64,000 nucleotides of DNA from Gymnopus androsaceus JB14. Taxonomy: Eukaryota; Basidiomycota; Agaricomycetes; Agaricales; Omphalotaceae. Where the stretch lies: assembly GCA_009733575.1 (NCBI GenBank), contig ML769390.1, positions 186,001-250,000 of the forward strand, written 5' to 3'. Made by a program: the position numbers and the translations under genes. This document shows positions 34,428 through 45,925 of the stretch, piece by piece; positions within the stretch are counted from its first letter, which is position 1, and every line of letters begins with the position of its first letter. A model generated the notes under the pieces. It was not told where the DNA came from, searched no databases, and was given only the letters and a program-made list of their open reading frames with translations.

Positions 34428-36236
34428 TCACTGTGTAGAAGGACCATTCGTACGAAGATTAAAGTTCTTGAACGGCGCGGGCTCGAGATGGCTGGCTGAG
34501 TACACATCGTAAATCTGGTCAAGGCCGTCTACCGAGCTGATTCGCCGTATCGGAACAAGCACGGAAGGAGGACGGGGTCGTCGAACGGCTTTCCTTGTAG
34601 GAGGAATGGAGATATCGGTGGAGCTCTCTGTCGTCGAGATGTCACCTTTCTCTACATCCAAGGTTTGACCAGCTTTGTTATGTATCTCGCTGAACCCATA
34701 CCCCACAACAGTTTCGGAAGATTCTTCGGATATTGAGCCTGTATCCAAACGGTTGGAACCCTCGTGTTTGTATCCTTCGTTGAATCCACAGCCCACAACG
34801 GTCACTGAAGCCACATCTGAGAAACAGTCCGGAACTTGTTCAACGTCCCGCCTAGGCTTGGGTTTGGAAAATGATCTCTTCATGAGAACTATTGACTCTG
34901 GAGGAAGAATCTGTCGAGTCGTGCAAAACAATATAACATTGACACAACCCGACAACAGGATCACTGTCTCACTTTAGACGGAGTGAGCTTCGGAGGAATG
35001 TGGGCAAACGAAACAGGCATACCAGAAGACAGTCCCCTCAAAGGACACTGCGTGTCCAGTCGATGCGGCGAGTCTTGCTATAGATATTGGAAAGATCATC
35101 ACACTGTACGCTATCTGTGTGACATCGTCAGTGAAATAGGCCTTTGCACGACGCTTTATTTTACTCACTGGGTAACTGTATGAGAAATGTCAGAGGATAC
35201 AGAATGTATATATAGGAAAACTTACCGATACATTTCTTTGACTATCGATATACTCTTGTCATCGAAGAGAGCAGTCGGTCTTTCCTGCTGCATGTCTGTA
35301 GAATGTCATATGCCATCCTCTCAATGTCAAATATCCACGTAGGCGCAGATAGACTAAGATAAGAATGACAAAACAAAACAGAGCAGCGATGAACATCTTC
35401 AGAAAACCTATTCTCAGCTTGCGACGGATAAAACGAAAAGGTTAGCCAGCCTTACAATGAGATAATCCAACCTATGAACGATGAATTAGAATGTAGAACG
35501 TTGACGCATTATGGTAAGGCACACGTTATTCGTGAAGTCTCATATCCATTCGATATTCGAGCACCAGTATCCAGAAATCCCAACTTGCTCCATTTAGTAC
35601 GGTTTCGCAAGCTGAGAATCAAATCAAAAGCTCACAAAACGGTCCCCGTTCTACTGTATCAAATACAGCTGGCCCGAAAATGACAACCGCAAATATCCCA
35701 GACCAACCACCTATCAGCGTTCCAAACAAAGAAAACCGACTTGTTGGTTTGACTTCCAGAACGAGAACGGAGAAGGTGTGCAATGCGATTACAAGGGTCC
35801 ACAGCGCAGACCCTACATCTGCAGCTTGTTTGAAAACGCCTAAGATCAAAATTAATCTAGCAGCGGGTAGAAAAAAGTCATATTAAGCTATGCGAACCCT
35901 GTGTCGTGCAAGACCGATCTAACTCTACAGCAGCGAGCTCAATCCATCTACTATTGTAAAGTGATCCGATTGCTTGGATGAGATTAGTAAAATACATATC
36001 CAGTACAGATTATAATGCACACCTTGGACGATATTACAACACAAAAGTGAGATGAAGTACGCTGCAACGTGCGTTCGAACGAATAGGTGTTCTTCTTTCC
36101 TGTACGATCGTGTATGGAAAGCTGAGAGCTGTAGCAAGTCAGATAGAGTAGGGGACGATCAGTATGGAAATACCGATATAATTCCCAGTAAACCAACAGC
36201 AGCTAATCCGAAACAGTTCGCGTAGTAAGGGAGCAT
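34428..36236 (-). CDS. cAMP-receptor-like G-protein-coupled receptor, one frame break
   Basis: Exons include 36174-36236, 36023-36128, 35898-35972, one from 35839 down to about 35646, one ending at 35226, a 7-nt microexon 35169-35175, 35010-35114 and 34428-34967. The spliced protein has the fungal Git3/Gpr1/cAMP-receptor-like layout: helix 1 (GLAAVGLLGIIS), FISLLCCNIVQAIGSLYNSRWI, SCTTQGVFKQAADVGSALW, helix 5 (MFIAALFCFVILILVYLRL), MYRYPIAYSVMIFPISIARL, helix 7 (LLSGCVNVILFCTTRQ), then a long Ser/Thr-rich tail with TVVGxGF repeats. It would couple nutrient or pheromone-like cues to G-alpha. The frame slips at the A run 35281-35283 (plus-strand T). The extracellular loop region 35410-35640 is not resolved. 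Confidence 0.78.
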
Positions 36237-37052
36237 GCGGGTATGAGTTGACTTTGAAGACTTACCTATCAATGACAGAATAGCTACGAATACCAGAAAC
36301 TTACCGGAAAACTCGCTCAGAAATTCGCATAGCAAGAAAAGACACAACTCACTGCGAGACCAGACTGCTCTTTCGACGTTATTGTAACCCGCGTGAGTAG
36401 TTGTTGGCCATTCGGAAGCGAAATCGAGGTGGTATTAGACATACGAGAATGAAAAAATAGGTATACCGTATCAGAACCAAAAGAAGATAGGAAGGAACTG
36501 AGACCAGCTCGTCCAAAGAAGAAGAATCTTCACGTTCAACGTCGAAGATGAGAGTAGGATCCAAAGAACGGACCGAGAATGGACAGCGCATCACTGCCTT
36601 TCAAAGTTCACGCGCACGTCCCAGCGCATCACCGTATCAGTGATCCGCGCTATCCCGAGCGCCCCAAGGAAGCTGAGGTGTTTTAGGAGGGCAAGCTTAA
36701 GTGAAAGAGTGTTTCGTGGAGAATCAAGGCCTCTATGTTCCGAGGACAAGGGATCATCCTCGTCGCGACGCAAACGCGACATGAAATGAAACGGTTCAGC
36801 TGGCTCGGAAGTACAAGAAGGCTATTATGCCTTGAGGCGAATTTGCGTCTACAGGATTGCACTAGGGTTCAACAGAAGAGATCCCACCAATCGTCCTCCG
36901 AATCGGAAGTGACAGTTAACTAGAAATCTAACTAGTTACTGGCTTAGGTCTTCATGTAGCTATTTTCTATTCCCCGACCAAGACGGTTCATTATACAGGA
37001 TGCGGACGATTGTCAAGTGTCGAGGCCGATTTGCAGGCGCGACAAGGGAGGA
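36237..37052. other. Intergenic upstream of the GPCR gene
   Basis: Space of about 800 bp between the GPCR start and the stop of the DUF6533-like gene, both on the minus strand. Open frames of up to 71 residues have no recognisable features. An extra 5' exon of the GPCR gene is possible but not seen. Confidence 0.45.
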
Positions 37053-38899
37053 TCATACACTAGCGCTGGAATTAACACCCCATCTCGAATAATCTTCCAA
37101 TTCGTAAAGAGCTCGTGGTCTGCGTTGAACTTGAACAACTTTTTCCACCCGAATCTGTGCACCTATATCGTCCGGCCAGTCTGTTCCAGTATCCAGTGCA
37201 TCCTCCTCAAACTCTGGAATAGTCAAGTCAAGGCTCACAGTCACTGAGGGTGCCTTTGATTGCTGTGGAATGACCTTGCTCGTTATACTGGGAGGTTCAG
37301 TGAGGCTTTGTGAGAAGGTTGGAGCGTCGACGTCTTCATTTCTTCTTTCCACAGATACTTCTGGAGTGAGGCGTCAGATTAGAAGCACATCTATCAATCA
37401 ATAGGACATACCATGAAGATGAATAATAAGTCGTTTAGACATGATCCAAGTTACTGTATAACCCAAGGAGGCGCTTTAGAAATCTTTTGTAAGTGGAGGC
37501 ACGCTAGGGTTTCTGTGCTACAACTTACGCCGAGGTCTGTGCAAATACCAAGAGAGTAAGCCAAATATGCAAGAGATGAGCAGACGACATACTTGAAGAT
37601 CTTGTGAGGCTCGGTATATAATGAGATTTAGGATATTAACAGCAGTAAGAGCTGCAAAGTATCCGATTCCATCATAAAGCATCCTGTTTGGCGAAATCAA
37701 TACCAATGTCTATGTCTTCTTCCTGACACCGGACTCACATTCTTGCTACTTTCGAAAACCTGGTCGGTGGATGTTAGAATTGACGTAGCTACCTGTGCAA
37801 CGATACGTACACTGAATTCGAGGTGGCCATGGTCTTGTACTTGAACAAAAATATCATAGATATTGCAGTGGTCGTCAAGTCAAAAATAATGGCGACAAGG
37901 TAGTAAATCCATCCTCCCAAATTTTGAATCAAGTGTCTTTCTAGACAACTTTAAAAAATTGGATTAGGTTAAAAAACCTAAAATTAAGCATACACAATCA
38001 TGTCTTACTTTCCCTACAATTGAAAGGAAAGATGTCAGTCTGATAACAAACCTGTGTTGAGTCGGGGATGAGAGCATACAAAGTTAGCATCAACAACCGC
38101 TGGAAGATGCACGATCAGTGCCATTCAAGTGCCCCCCCTTCAAAACACTCACGAGTTTGTTGATGGACGGTGGTAAACCATTGCAACTGTGTTTTTAGAT
38201 GAGTATAATATACTGAAAGAAGGGAGCAGTGCGCACAGCAGTAACAGCGAGTAATATACCCAGAAGAGTCCATCCAACGGGTCTGGATCTTCGCGAAAGA
38301 TTGAAAGCACTTCGTTTTGCTTCAGAAAGTTTGTTGAGAGCGGGAAGAGGGGAATAAAACATACCGGAGACCTAGAATTACTTGAGATACAGTGGATTGA
38401 ACAACTGAAATATAGGCGCTTTAACTCTCTCATTAGCTGGCTCCAGACTCGAATTGCCCACCTTTTAGAATAGAAGGCGCTAAGTAAAAGTGGGCGCATG
38501 CGCGCTCGGTAAATGCGGAAAAGAAGAATCCGAAGTTCGATGCGGTAAGTACTAATATGCTTGTAAACCTGTAAAACCATCAATTGACTCGAACTGAAAA
38601 AACAAAACCTGAACGCAACTGGATAAGAAGAAAAAGAACGAAAGATATCCTGCAACAGGGGTAAGATGTTAGTGGATATAATGAGCAAGGCCATTCACGT
38701 TATCCGATGGGTATTCCACTGTTCTTGAGAGTACTTCCAGGTGCTAGGGGCGGTTTCTAGCAAGCTGATAGAGGTGATCAGATTATTATATAACCACGGT
38801 CGTCTGGACTACCCACTCATATACTGCAATAGATATGGACGCGATACGAAGATATGCAGTCGTCTGGTAAGCGCTTGAGCTATATATGTCGTCGCCCAT
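37053..38899 (-). CDS. Seven-helix DUF6533-like membrane protein
   Basis: The 3' exons are firm: 37593-37683 (MLYDGIGYFAALTAVNILNL), an 8-nt microexon 37529-37536, 37412-37473 (SLGYTVTWIMSKRLIIHLH) and 37053-37360 (acidic/Ser tail). Together they rebuild QTSAASLGYTVTWIMS, a motif of the large mushroom family with an N-terminal DUF6533 domain. Further upstream, VVQSTVSQVILGLR joined to AFNLSRRSRPVGWTLL is the fourth-helix signature. The N-terminal exon near 38899 reads AYLRIASISIAVYEW, like the start of DUF6533. Joins between about 38100 and 38800 are not solved, so the 5' coordinates are approximate. These proteins sit in membranes; function unknown. Confidence 0.65.
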
Positions 38900-39990
38900 A
38901 CAAGATGCTCCGCCACCTGAAAGAAGAACGAAGGGGTGGATGATTGTTGAGGTTAAGGGGGTGAATATGTCTCTTTCACACAAATGTTTGTGGCGCGCTT
39001 ATGACAAGTGTGCGAAAGACTTCAAAGAGACAGCGACTGAATGCCAGATATACTACAGGACAAGAACATGTGTTCATATTTAGACTGAGGCTTCAGGCCA
39101 GAGTGCGCCAGATATCTGACGTGTTCATTAGAGACAGCAGATATGTATGGTGGAAAGGCTCTAGAATTGCATTAGAAAGGGAAAGTCTAGATTAGATAGA
39201 TCCAATGGACGTTGCCTGGTTCCTCAATTGAACGCAGATTGAACGCCATGTGAGAACACTTAAAGTCAAAGCAACCGACGCCGAGCGGTTGATTTCCCAA
39301 AAGTGGGAACGATAAAAGGACCCCTAATAGTAAGTGCGCACCCGTCTTTCTTCTATAATTAAAGTAGAGATTCAAAGTGTCAGTCACTCGCAAATAAACC
39401 ATATAGGCTAAGGCAGAGCAAGATGAAAACGAGATCATCCCGCCGCTGACAAGGTTCAACCATTTGGACTGTTTTTTGGCACCCGACATGACTTGGAACT
39501 CATAGAAACCTTAACGCGCGCAGTTACTTAGTAAGACATCCATGTCGACCAGTGTATAGACATTCACCTGAATTCCGCGTTTTGATGCGACGTGAAGCAT
39601 GAGCGCGTTACGCGACTCCGAAAGAATGCGTTTCACCCCCCCGCAACTGTGAAATGGAAATGTATCTTGTGCATAAGGTTGTATATATGTATAATATGCG
39701 CATAATACAAAGGAAACGTACAGTGCTCTAGAGAGTCGCAGCTACGCTTGTAAAGGCTTGAAATCCCCGTTCACAGTCTGAAGCCCTGCTCAGGAAAGGT
39801 CAGCAACCAAGCCAACGGAATGCTATAGTAGTATTAGACCGGTATTAATATAAAATAAGGTAGGCAACTATGGGCGGTCAAAAGATTATACAAATCTTAT
39901 AGAAAGCGCGTTTGGAATCTCTAGATCTATCAGTAAACTATGAGATGGATGTCAGAAAGAGAGATTGCGTAGGAGGAATATAGACATACG
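38900..39990. other. Intergenic, no gene seen
   Basis: About 1.1 kb between the presumed DUF6533-like start and the Zn2Cys6 factor stop. A 100-residue minus-strand frame (39187-39489) with a hydrophobic stretch is present, but it lacks family motifs and splice partners. Confidence 0.45.
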
Positions 39991-41398
39991 TTAATACTGT
40001 GAGGCGATTAATTGTAGGTGATACAGAGCCTTCATTGTGCGTTTCTTCCATTCGCCTTCGTGCCCGCTGGCGTTGCCGCTAGAATAGCCAAGCTGTGATG
40101 ACATACGGGAACTAAGTTGCGCGTAATCTCGAAAGGCTGCAAGGATGTTATTGAGAAAATAAGCGTTTTAAGAAAGACCGACTTACCGCTCATCCTATTC
40201 GCTTTGTATTCATACCATGCCAGTAACATTAGAGCATGCAGCGTGTCGACGCTTGGAATATGAGAGACAGCATTAACAGCTGTCTGTGGAGAAGTCATTT
40301 AGCGGTATGGGCAGTGCAAACGGCAATTCTAAGTACCTTGGCACTATTCGCGTACGTTTCAGCGACATATGGAAGCCCTTGCACTGTTAGATCAGGATTC
40401 GTTGAAAGACTTCGCGTTTCAGGTGAGATAAGCGTCAATAAAGGGAAAAAAGGCAACATACCCTGCAGCAAAGGCCGCAATGCAATTAGCCAACGGCGGA
40501 GACATTCTCCGTTGGGTGAAATCTCGGTAAACGTCATCATAAGCGATGAAGTTGTATTCTTGGCTCAAATGATTGAAAAAGAGTAGGATAAATTCGGTCA
40601 TTAGGCCATACGAGGGATGTTGTGGAGAACTAGAATCGAAGAGAGGGAGTGGTCGAGGATTGGGATTGGAATGCGATCGGGAGTGATACATCATTGGTGA
40701 AGGACTCGGAGACATGGAATTGTAGCCTAAAGGACTTTGACGCGATGAAGTGCTGTAGGATGCGGAAGAAGAATGACCAGGGCTGGATAACAATGTTTTC
40801 AGTGTGGTATAATCAGTGGCATGTTTACAAGAACGCACCGCTGGGAATAATCCATCGACCGACGGGGATCGGAGACATAGGGAGCGTATCGAATATGGGC
40901 ACCGTCGTCTGCTCCGACAACGCCGCTAGCCTTTGGAGAACGCGAAGCGGAACGAGAAATAGAGTAAGATGAAAGCGCGGGACTGGAAGAACTGGAGGCT
41001 ACCGAGAAAGCGTCTACAGAGCCATCGGACCTAAAGGAAAAAGGTCAGAGAGATAATACGCGTTGGAATTAAAGGATTGACCTTTGTTCGGTGTGATTGT
41101 AACCGGAAGTGGCACCAGGCCCAGCAATAGCGCGACTTCGCTCAGCAAAGTATCGTTCCCTGTCTCGAAAGCGACATTGAATCTTGGCAGCCTTGCAAGC
41201 TTCACATTTGGCCTCGGGGCTAGGTTGTAAGCATTTGATCTTCTTCAAGCGACTGACATGACGGACATGAGTGAATGGAGATGTTGGAAGACACTACGCC
41301 ACTCACCAGTTATCACAAGACGTTACGAGACGGGGGCGCTTCTTATGCCCTTGAGAGTTTTGAGGAGATTCGATGATGAATTGAAAAGAGTCGTCCAT
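39991..41398 (-). CDS. Zn2Cys6 transcription factor
   Basis: Seven exons (41307-41398, 41082-41252, 40839-41030, 40462-40782, 40337-40409, 40187-40283, 39991-40136) give 363 residues with no frame break. The zinc cluster is near the N-terminus (residues about 28-60: TSCDNCRLKKIKCLQPSPEAKCEACKAAKIQC, split here: CDNCRLKKIKC and KCEACKAAKIQC). A Ser-rich linker follows, then a short regulatory domain (LANCIAAFAAG; YVAETYANSAK; SVDTLHALMLLAWYEYKANRMSGAF; YAQLSSRMSSQLGY). This agaricomycete Zn2Cys6 family is related to STB5/XlnR-type regulators only by the DNA-binding fold. The protein is shorter than many members and ends soon after the MLLAW motif. Targets unknown. Confidence 0.85.
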
Positions 41399-42118
41399 TG
41401 GGGAAGCCAGCAGTGACTAGCGCACAGGGATGGCTTTTATGGATCGACCTCAGCCCTATTTAGCGTGAGTCACGCTATGTAACAGCATATATTTTTTTTT
41501 GAGAAAATATGAGGAAAAAAAAATAGGTCGGATTCCGTTGGCAAGGCTCATTTGGCCCGGGTTCATGCGCCACTTGTTCCGATACGGATCTTTGAATGGT
41601 CCTTGTAAAGGAATACAGTACATGTTTACCCGCCCACGCCCAAGGACCTGTTAAGTAGGTGTTCGGCTAAATGCTTGGTTGTTACCACCCAGGTCCTTCA
41701 GAATTCAAAGAAAAACTTTTTGAGTTTACGTACATCATGTTTCGCCAAAATACACATGCACGAAACACGCGAGCTCGAGCTGATCATCAAAATCCTGCGC
41801 AATGAACCGATTCGGTTCGTTCAGCTTGAAGCTCAGGCACCAAGGCAAGAAGATTTACCAAGCTTCTTTATAATGTCTAGTCCGGCTCTCTAATTTCTGA
41901 ATAAGGCTTCACATCGTATTTTAATTTACTATGCATAAATAATTCCTGCGGACACAAAAAATCCAGGAGTGGCATTGCACTACTGGGCCAGCGGCTACCG
42001 GAATCAACGGAGCACTCGAAAAAAAAAAGCTAGCTCTCCAGCTCCTCCTCGGCGGAGAACAGCATTTGACTCTCTGACTCAGCCTATACACAAACATAGC
42101 ATCAGGTAAATCTTTCGG
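41399..42118. other. Intergenic, no gene seen
   Basis: About 720 bp between the Zn2Cys6 start and the transporter stop. It contains an AT-rich segment with T and A runs at 41488-41525 that could fold on itself. No protein-like frame. Confidence 0.5.
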
Positions 42119-43734
42119 CTAGAGGTCAGCTCTGCTTACGGGGTGTATTTCAAGACTTCCGCGATCGGAAGTCAGCCGCACTGTTTCGTCTAGCTCGACA
42201 GAGTATTCAGCATCGTCAGCATTAAGGGCCATTTCTTCCTCTAGAATAGGATTTCCGTGCCCGTCGAGTGGTACCGTAGATTGTATGGATTTCAAGTACT
42301 TGTGGTAGGTGAACAGAACAATACCTGCAGTAATTTTAGGAAGCAAATTCAGGTAGAAAGCCCATTGTACTTGCCACATATTGTGATACCAACACCAGTT
42401 ATATTCAACGGAGTGAGCTCATCGCCGAAAAACCAAGCTGATACGGTGATGGTAGCGACCTCTTTTGCGATTCCTGCTATCGACATTGGCACCATTCCTG
42501 CCCGCTGAATAATACTTTTGAAATGATGAGACGGGTACTCTTCCAGCTAGAATGAAACTTACTAGAATTCGCTCAGGACCATGCAAAATGCAAGCACTCC
42601 GGGTGCGAGGAGTAGCAGGATTGTCTGCATGGTTCGAGTAGGGCCAGAGAAAAATTCACTTCCAAAAAGCTTCGACCAACTTTCGATAATGATACTCAAA
42701 GTGCAGAGGGTTACCGCCATGATAGGACTGAGAAGGAAAATTGTGGATGCAGGATTGCTGAAACCCATCTTCTTGTTTTGGAAAAGCACTTGTGTCAAGC
42801 CCCATCGGAGACCACCTAAAGCGCTTGCACTAATCACCAGCAGAAACCCGCCAAGTACAAAGTGTGTCTCTGTCGCAACCATTAAGAGAACTCCGCTGCA
42901 GATGAGTATAATAACACCAACAAGCCGCCAAGAGAAGCGCTCTAGGTGGAAGAGGAAAGCGAAAAGCAGTACGAATATTAAGGATGATGATTTCACCATA
43001 GCTTTGGAGAGATGTCAGTAGGAGAATATCCAGTGGAGGAGCAAATGAACACACTATAAAATGATAAGGATACAGTTTTGAGTGATAGATTGGAAAGCCC
43101 TATATCGAGACTTGTCGCAGCACCGGTAGGAAATGCTTTTTTTCTACAAGCGTCGCGTCAGCGAATCCAACAAAAAAGGGAGTTGTATGGGCTATTATTC
43201 CGCATGCCCAAGCTAGCATGGCACGCGCGGAGCACAAGAAAAACGCGACCACAGGAATTGGAGATGGAGTGACGAATACTGACCCATATTCCTCCGGAGT
43301 GGGATATCGATCTGGCTTGAATTTCTTCGGCCATATATTGAGCACCAGGGCAGCCAAAGCGAATTGGACAATCATATGCAGCGACGTGACGAATAGAGGA
43401 TAGGGGAAGTTGAAATGAGAATCAGAGAACATCCATTTGTTGTACACTGAGAGAAGGATCGCGAAAAAGAACCTAAACAGCCAGAATCAGGGATATGTTG
43501 TTGAATAACTGTCTGTATAGCGTTGAAGAGAGCATAAGGAACTCGCCATGATCCAATAAACATCATGTTAACGACCGCATTCCGCCACCAAAGCCTTTTC
43601 TTTTCTTCCACTGAAGCGACATATCCAATAGAATTGGATGGAGAATATACAGCTTCCTGGTCGGAATAGTATTCTGGAGGAGATGAGGTTAGGGAATCGT
43701 CCAGCGAAAGTTCATTTGGTTGTGGTCGAGCCAT
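42119..43734 (-). CDS. Triose-phosphate/nucleotide-sugar transporter family protein
   Basis: Six exons (43547-43734, 43284-43472, 43055-43143, 42563-43001, 42375-42514, 42119-42324) give 416 residues with about ten membrane helices. Recognisable blocks: LLSVYNKWMFS, FPYPLFVTSLHM, AFPTGAATSLDIGLSNLSL, FYTMVKSSSLIFVLLFAF, LGGLRWGLTQVL, AGMVPMSIAGIAKEV and LTPLNITGVGITICGIVLFTYHKY. This is the TPT/EamA pattern of Golgi-type antiporters and resembles yeast Ymd8-type proteins. It probably exchanges a sugar nucleotide or phosphate across a secretory membrane. Both N- and C-termini are acidic and cytosolic. Two introns (43473-43546 and 42325-42374) have GC donors (gcgagt, gcaagt), forced by frame. 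Substrate unknown. Confidence 0.88.
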
Positions 43735-43965
43735 GAAAAGGCGCGGAAGAGTCGCGTGTCAATATATCTCCGCTTCCGATCCATCATCACATTTACTTTC
43801 GGACTTGAACAAAATTTCTCAAGTTATACAAGTTATATACATAGAGCACATAGAGCTATGATACAGACTCAAAATGTTTGAATGCAAACTACTAGCTTCC
43901 GTCCATACTGGTAGTATTTTTGGCATTCTTTCGGTTGAATTTCGTTCTTCCATCTTTATATCACC

Positions 43966-44544
43966 TTATGAGCTGGTAGTGGAATCCAAGGGCATAGGAA
44001 TGTCTTGTTGTGTGTTCTCTGCCTGAGATTTTGCATTCAGCTTCGCAGGATCCTTCCTACAAGAAAAATAAAGGAATGTTTAGCAGAAATACTTGATAGA
44101 ACTGACCATGTTCTCCAGTGATCAAACTGCTGTTGATTGAGATATTCGCGCAACATCTCATCTTTCTTCATAGCAGTCCTAAACTGGACATGCTGAAGTA
44201 GCTCAAGATGATGAAGAGCATGGGGATAACTGGACTGTCATTCATAAATGTCCAATTCAAAGTAAATTTCGCTTACTGTATGAACCGGGCATAGTCTTTG
44301 TCTTTAAAGTAAAGCAAGTACTTTAGGAAATTGATGAACGCAGGCTGTTCCAGAATGTTTTGTTGCGCTAATGAATGAAGATAAAAGGGATTTGCAAGAG
44401 CCTGAACAAATTCTTGGTTGCTTCGTTGAAATAGAATCTGGGCAAAAGGCTTAATCCATATTTACCTAGCTCAAGTTCAAACCGAGCACGATTAGCAGCC
44501 TCTGGATCTGTGCTGGGAGTAGCTGGTGTCGTTTTCGTTTCCAT
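43966..44544 (-). CDS. MED31: Mediator subunit MED31
   Basis: Exons 44466-44544, 44277-44412, 44107-44229 and 43966-44056 give 142 residues. The core is unmistakable for MED31/Soh1: RFELELEFVQALANPFYLH, LAQQNILEQPAFINFLKYL, YARFIHYPHALHHLELLQ, FRTAMKKDEMLREYL and QQFDHWRTWRK. MED31 is a small middle-module subunit of the Mediator complex, which links activators to RNA polymerase II in the nucleus. The start at 44544 gives a short Thr/Pro-rich N-terminus; an upstream in-frame ATG-like extension is less likely. It is divergent from UCH37 with 179 bp between starts. Confidence 0.96.
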
Positions 44545-44723
44545 AATTCCAAATGACAGTAGAGAGAGAGGAACGAGCGCTAATGGTGATTCCGGCGGCA
44601 AAGTTCATTCAGTTCACGTCAGCATTGGACGCGTAGTTTTTTCTCTTCCGACGTTCATCTTCGTCTCCCGAAGGCACTCTTAACACTAAGGAGTCGACGT
44701 AGTAAGACTTCTCCACGCACAAA

Positions 44724-45925
44724 ATGTCTGAAAACGATGATTCATCGGCTAATTCTGGCTGGGAACTGACTGAGTCTGACCCTGGCGTTTTTTCGTACGC
44801 TTTTTACTTACTCAAATTTGACATAGATAAGTAACTAATCAAAAGCTTGCTAGGGAGCTACTGAAAACATTAGGTGTCCCGATGATTGTGGATGACCTTT
44901 ACTCATTGGACGCGGAATCTCTTGCTTCATTGCAGCCCCTACGCGCCCTTATATTTCTGTTCAAATGGGTATCAACTCCATCCGAACTACCTGTGAACTA
45001 CGATCCAGAATTCCCTGGCTTCTTTGCTCATCAAGTCGTAAACAATGCTTGCGCCACCCTAGCTGTTCTCAATGCACTGGGAAACATTCCTTCATTGCAG
45101 TGTGGATCGCAACTGTCCGAAATGTTCGAGTTTACAAACGGCATGGACCCCCAGACTCGCGGTCTTGTCATCACCAGTGCGGACTGGCTCAGAGAAGCCC
45201 ACAACTCCCTCTCGCCTCCCAGCGCAATCTCTTTAGATGGTCTGGGACTTCCGAAGCAAACTGAAGAAGCCTATCATTTCGTTGTTTATCTTCCTTCGAT
45301 GGGATCCGTCTATGAACTGGATGGACTTAAGCCTCACGCCGTTAGACACGGCGCTTACGACGAGAAGGGAGAAGGCTGGCTTGCTCGCGCACGGTTAGTC
45401 ACTCCTTTTTGAAAAAATGAATTTGTAGAATTTATCTATTCAGAAAGTGAGGTTATTGAAACTCGAATAGCGACATACCCACCTGGAGCTGTGAGTCTAT
45501 GCTCATTAAACCCAATTTCATTCTCTGAACTCTGTACACAGCTCGACTTTAGTCTTCTCGCATTGCGGGACGACCCACTGCCTCTCATGCAAGCCGAATT
45601 GGCGGAACTGCAAGCATCCGGGAAGCAATCTGAAGCCGCTGAATTGGTCGTCAAGCTGGAGAGTGAGAACTCTAAACGAAATCGATGGACTGTGAGTAAA
45701 AGGACTTCTGTTTTGTGAGGTGCATCCCTGATAAATACATGGGAATGTTTCTACTAGTTCGAAAACAGCCTGCGCAGACATAATCACGTTGGCCTTGTAC
45801 ATTCACTTCTCGTTGCTCTCGCAAAGGCCGGAAGACTGGAGCCTGCGAAAAAGGAAGCGAAGGGTCTTATGAAGGAAAGGATCGCCAAGGCTACAGCCAA
45901 AGGAGAAGCCATGGATGAAAGCTAG
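44724..45925 (+). CDS. UCH37: Ubiquitin C-terminal hydrolase UCH37 type
   Basis: Five exons (44724-44794, 44854-45393, 45448-45490, 45542-45691, 45758-45925) give 323 residues, the usual size for UCHL5/UCH37. The peptidase C12 catalytic set is visible: oxyanion Gln84 and nucleophile Cys90 in FFAHQVVNNACATLAVLNAL, His165 in EEAYHFVVYLP and Asp180 in VYELDGL. The C-terminal ULD-like helix region (NRWTFENSLRRHNHVGLVHSLLVALAKAGRLEPA) is the part that binds Rpn13/Adrm1 on the proteasome. It should trim ubiquitin chains in the nucleus and on the proteasome. The residue two after the catalytic Cys region reads TLAV where TQAI is common. The start is the first ATG. Confidence 0.95.

Noticed and set aside
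39187..39489. 100-residue hydrophobic frame that could be a membrane protein exon
   Set aside because: No family motif and no exon to join it to; probably chance in intergenic DNA.
41488..41525. T run followed by A run as a terminator-like hairpin
   Set aside because: Factor-independent terminators do not apply to fungal nuclear genes and no transcript end is implied here.
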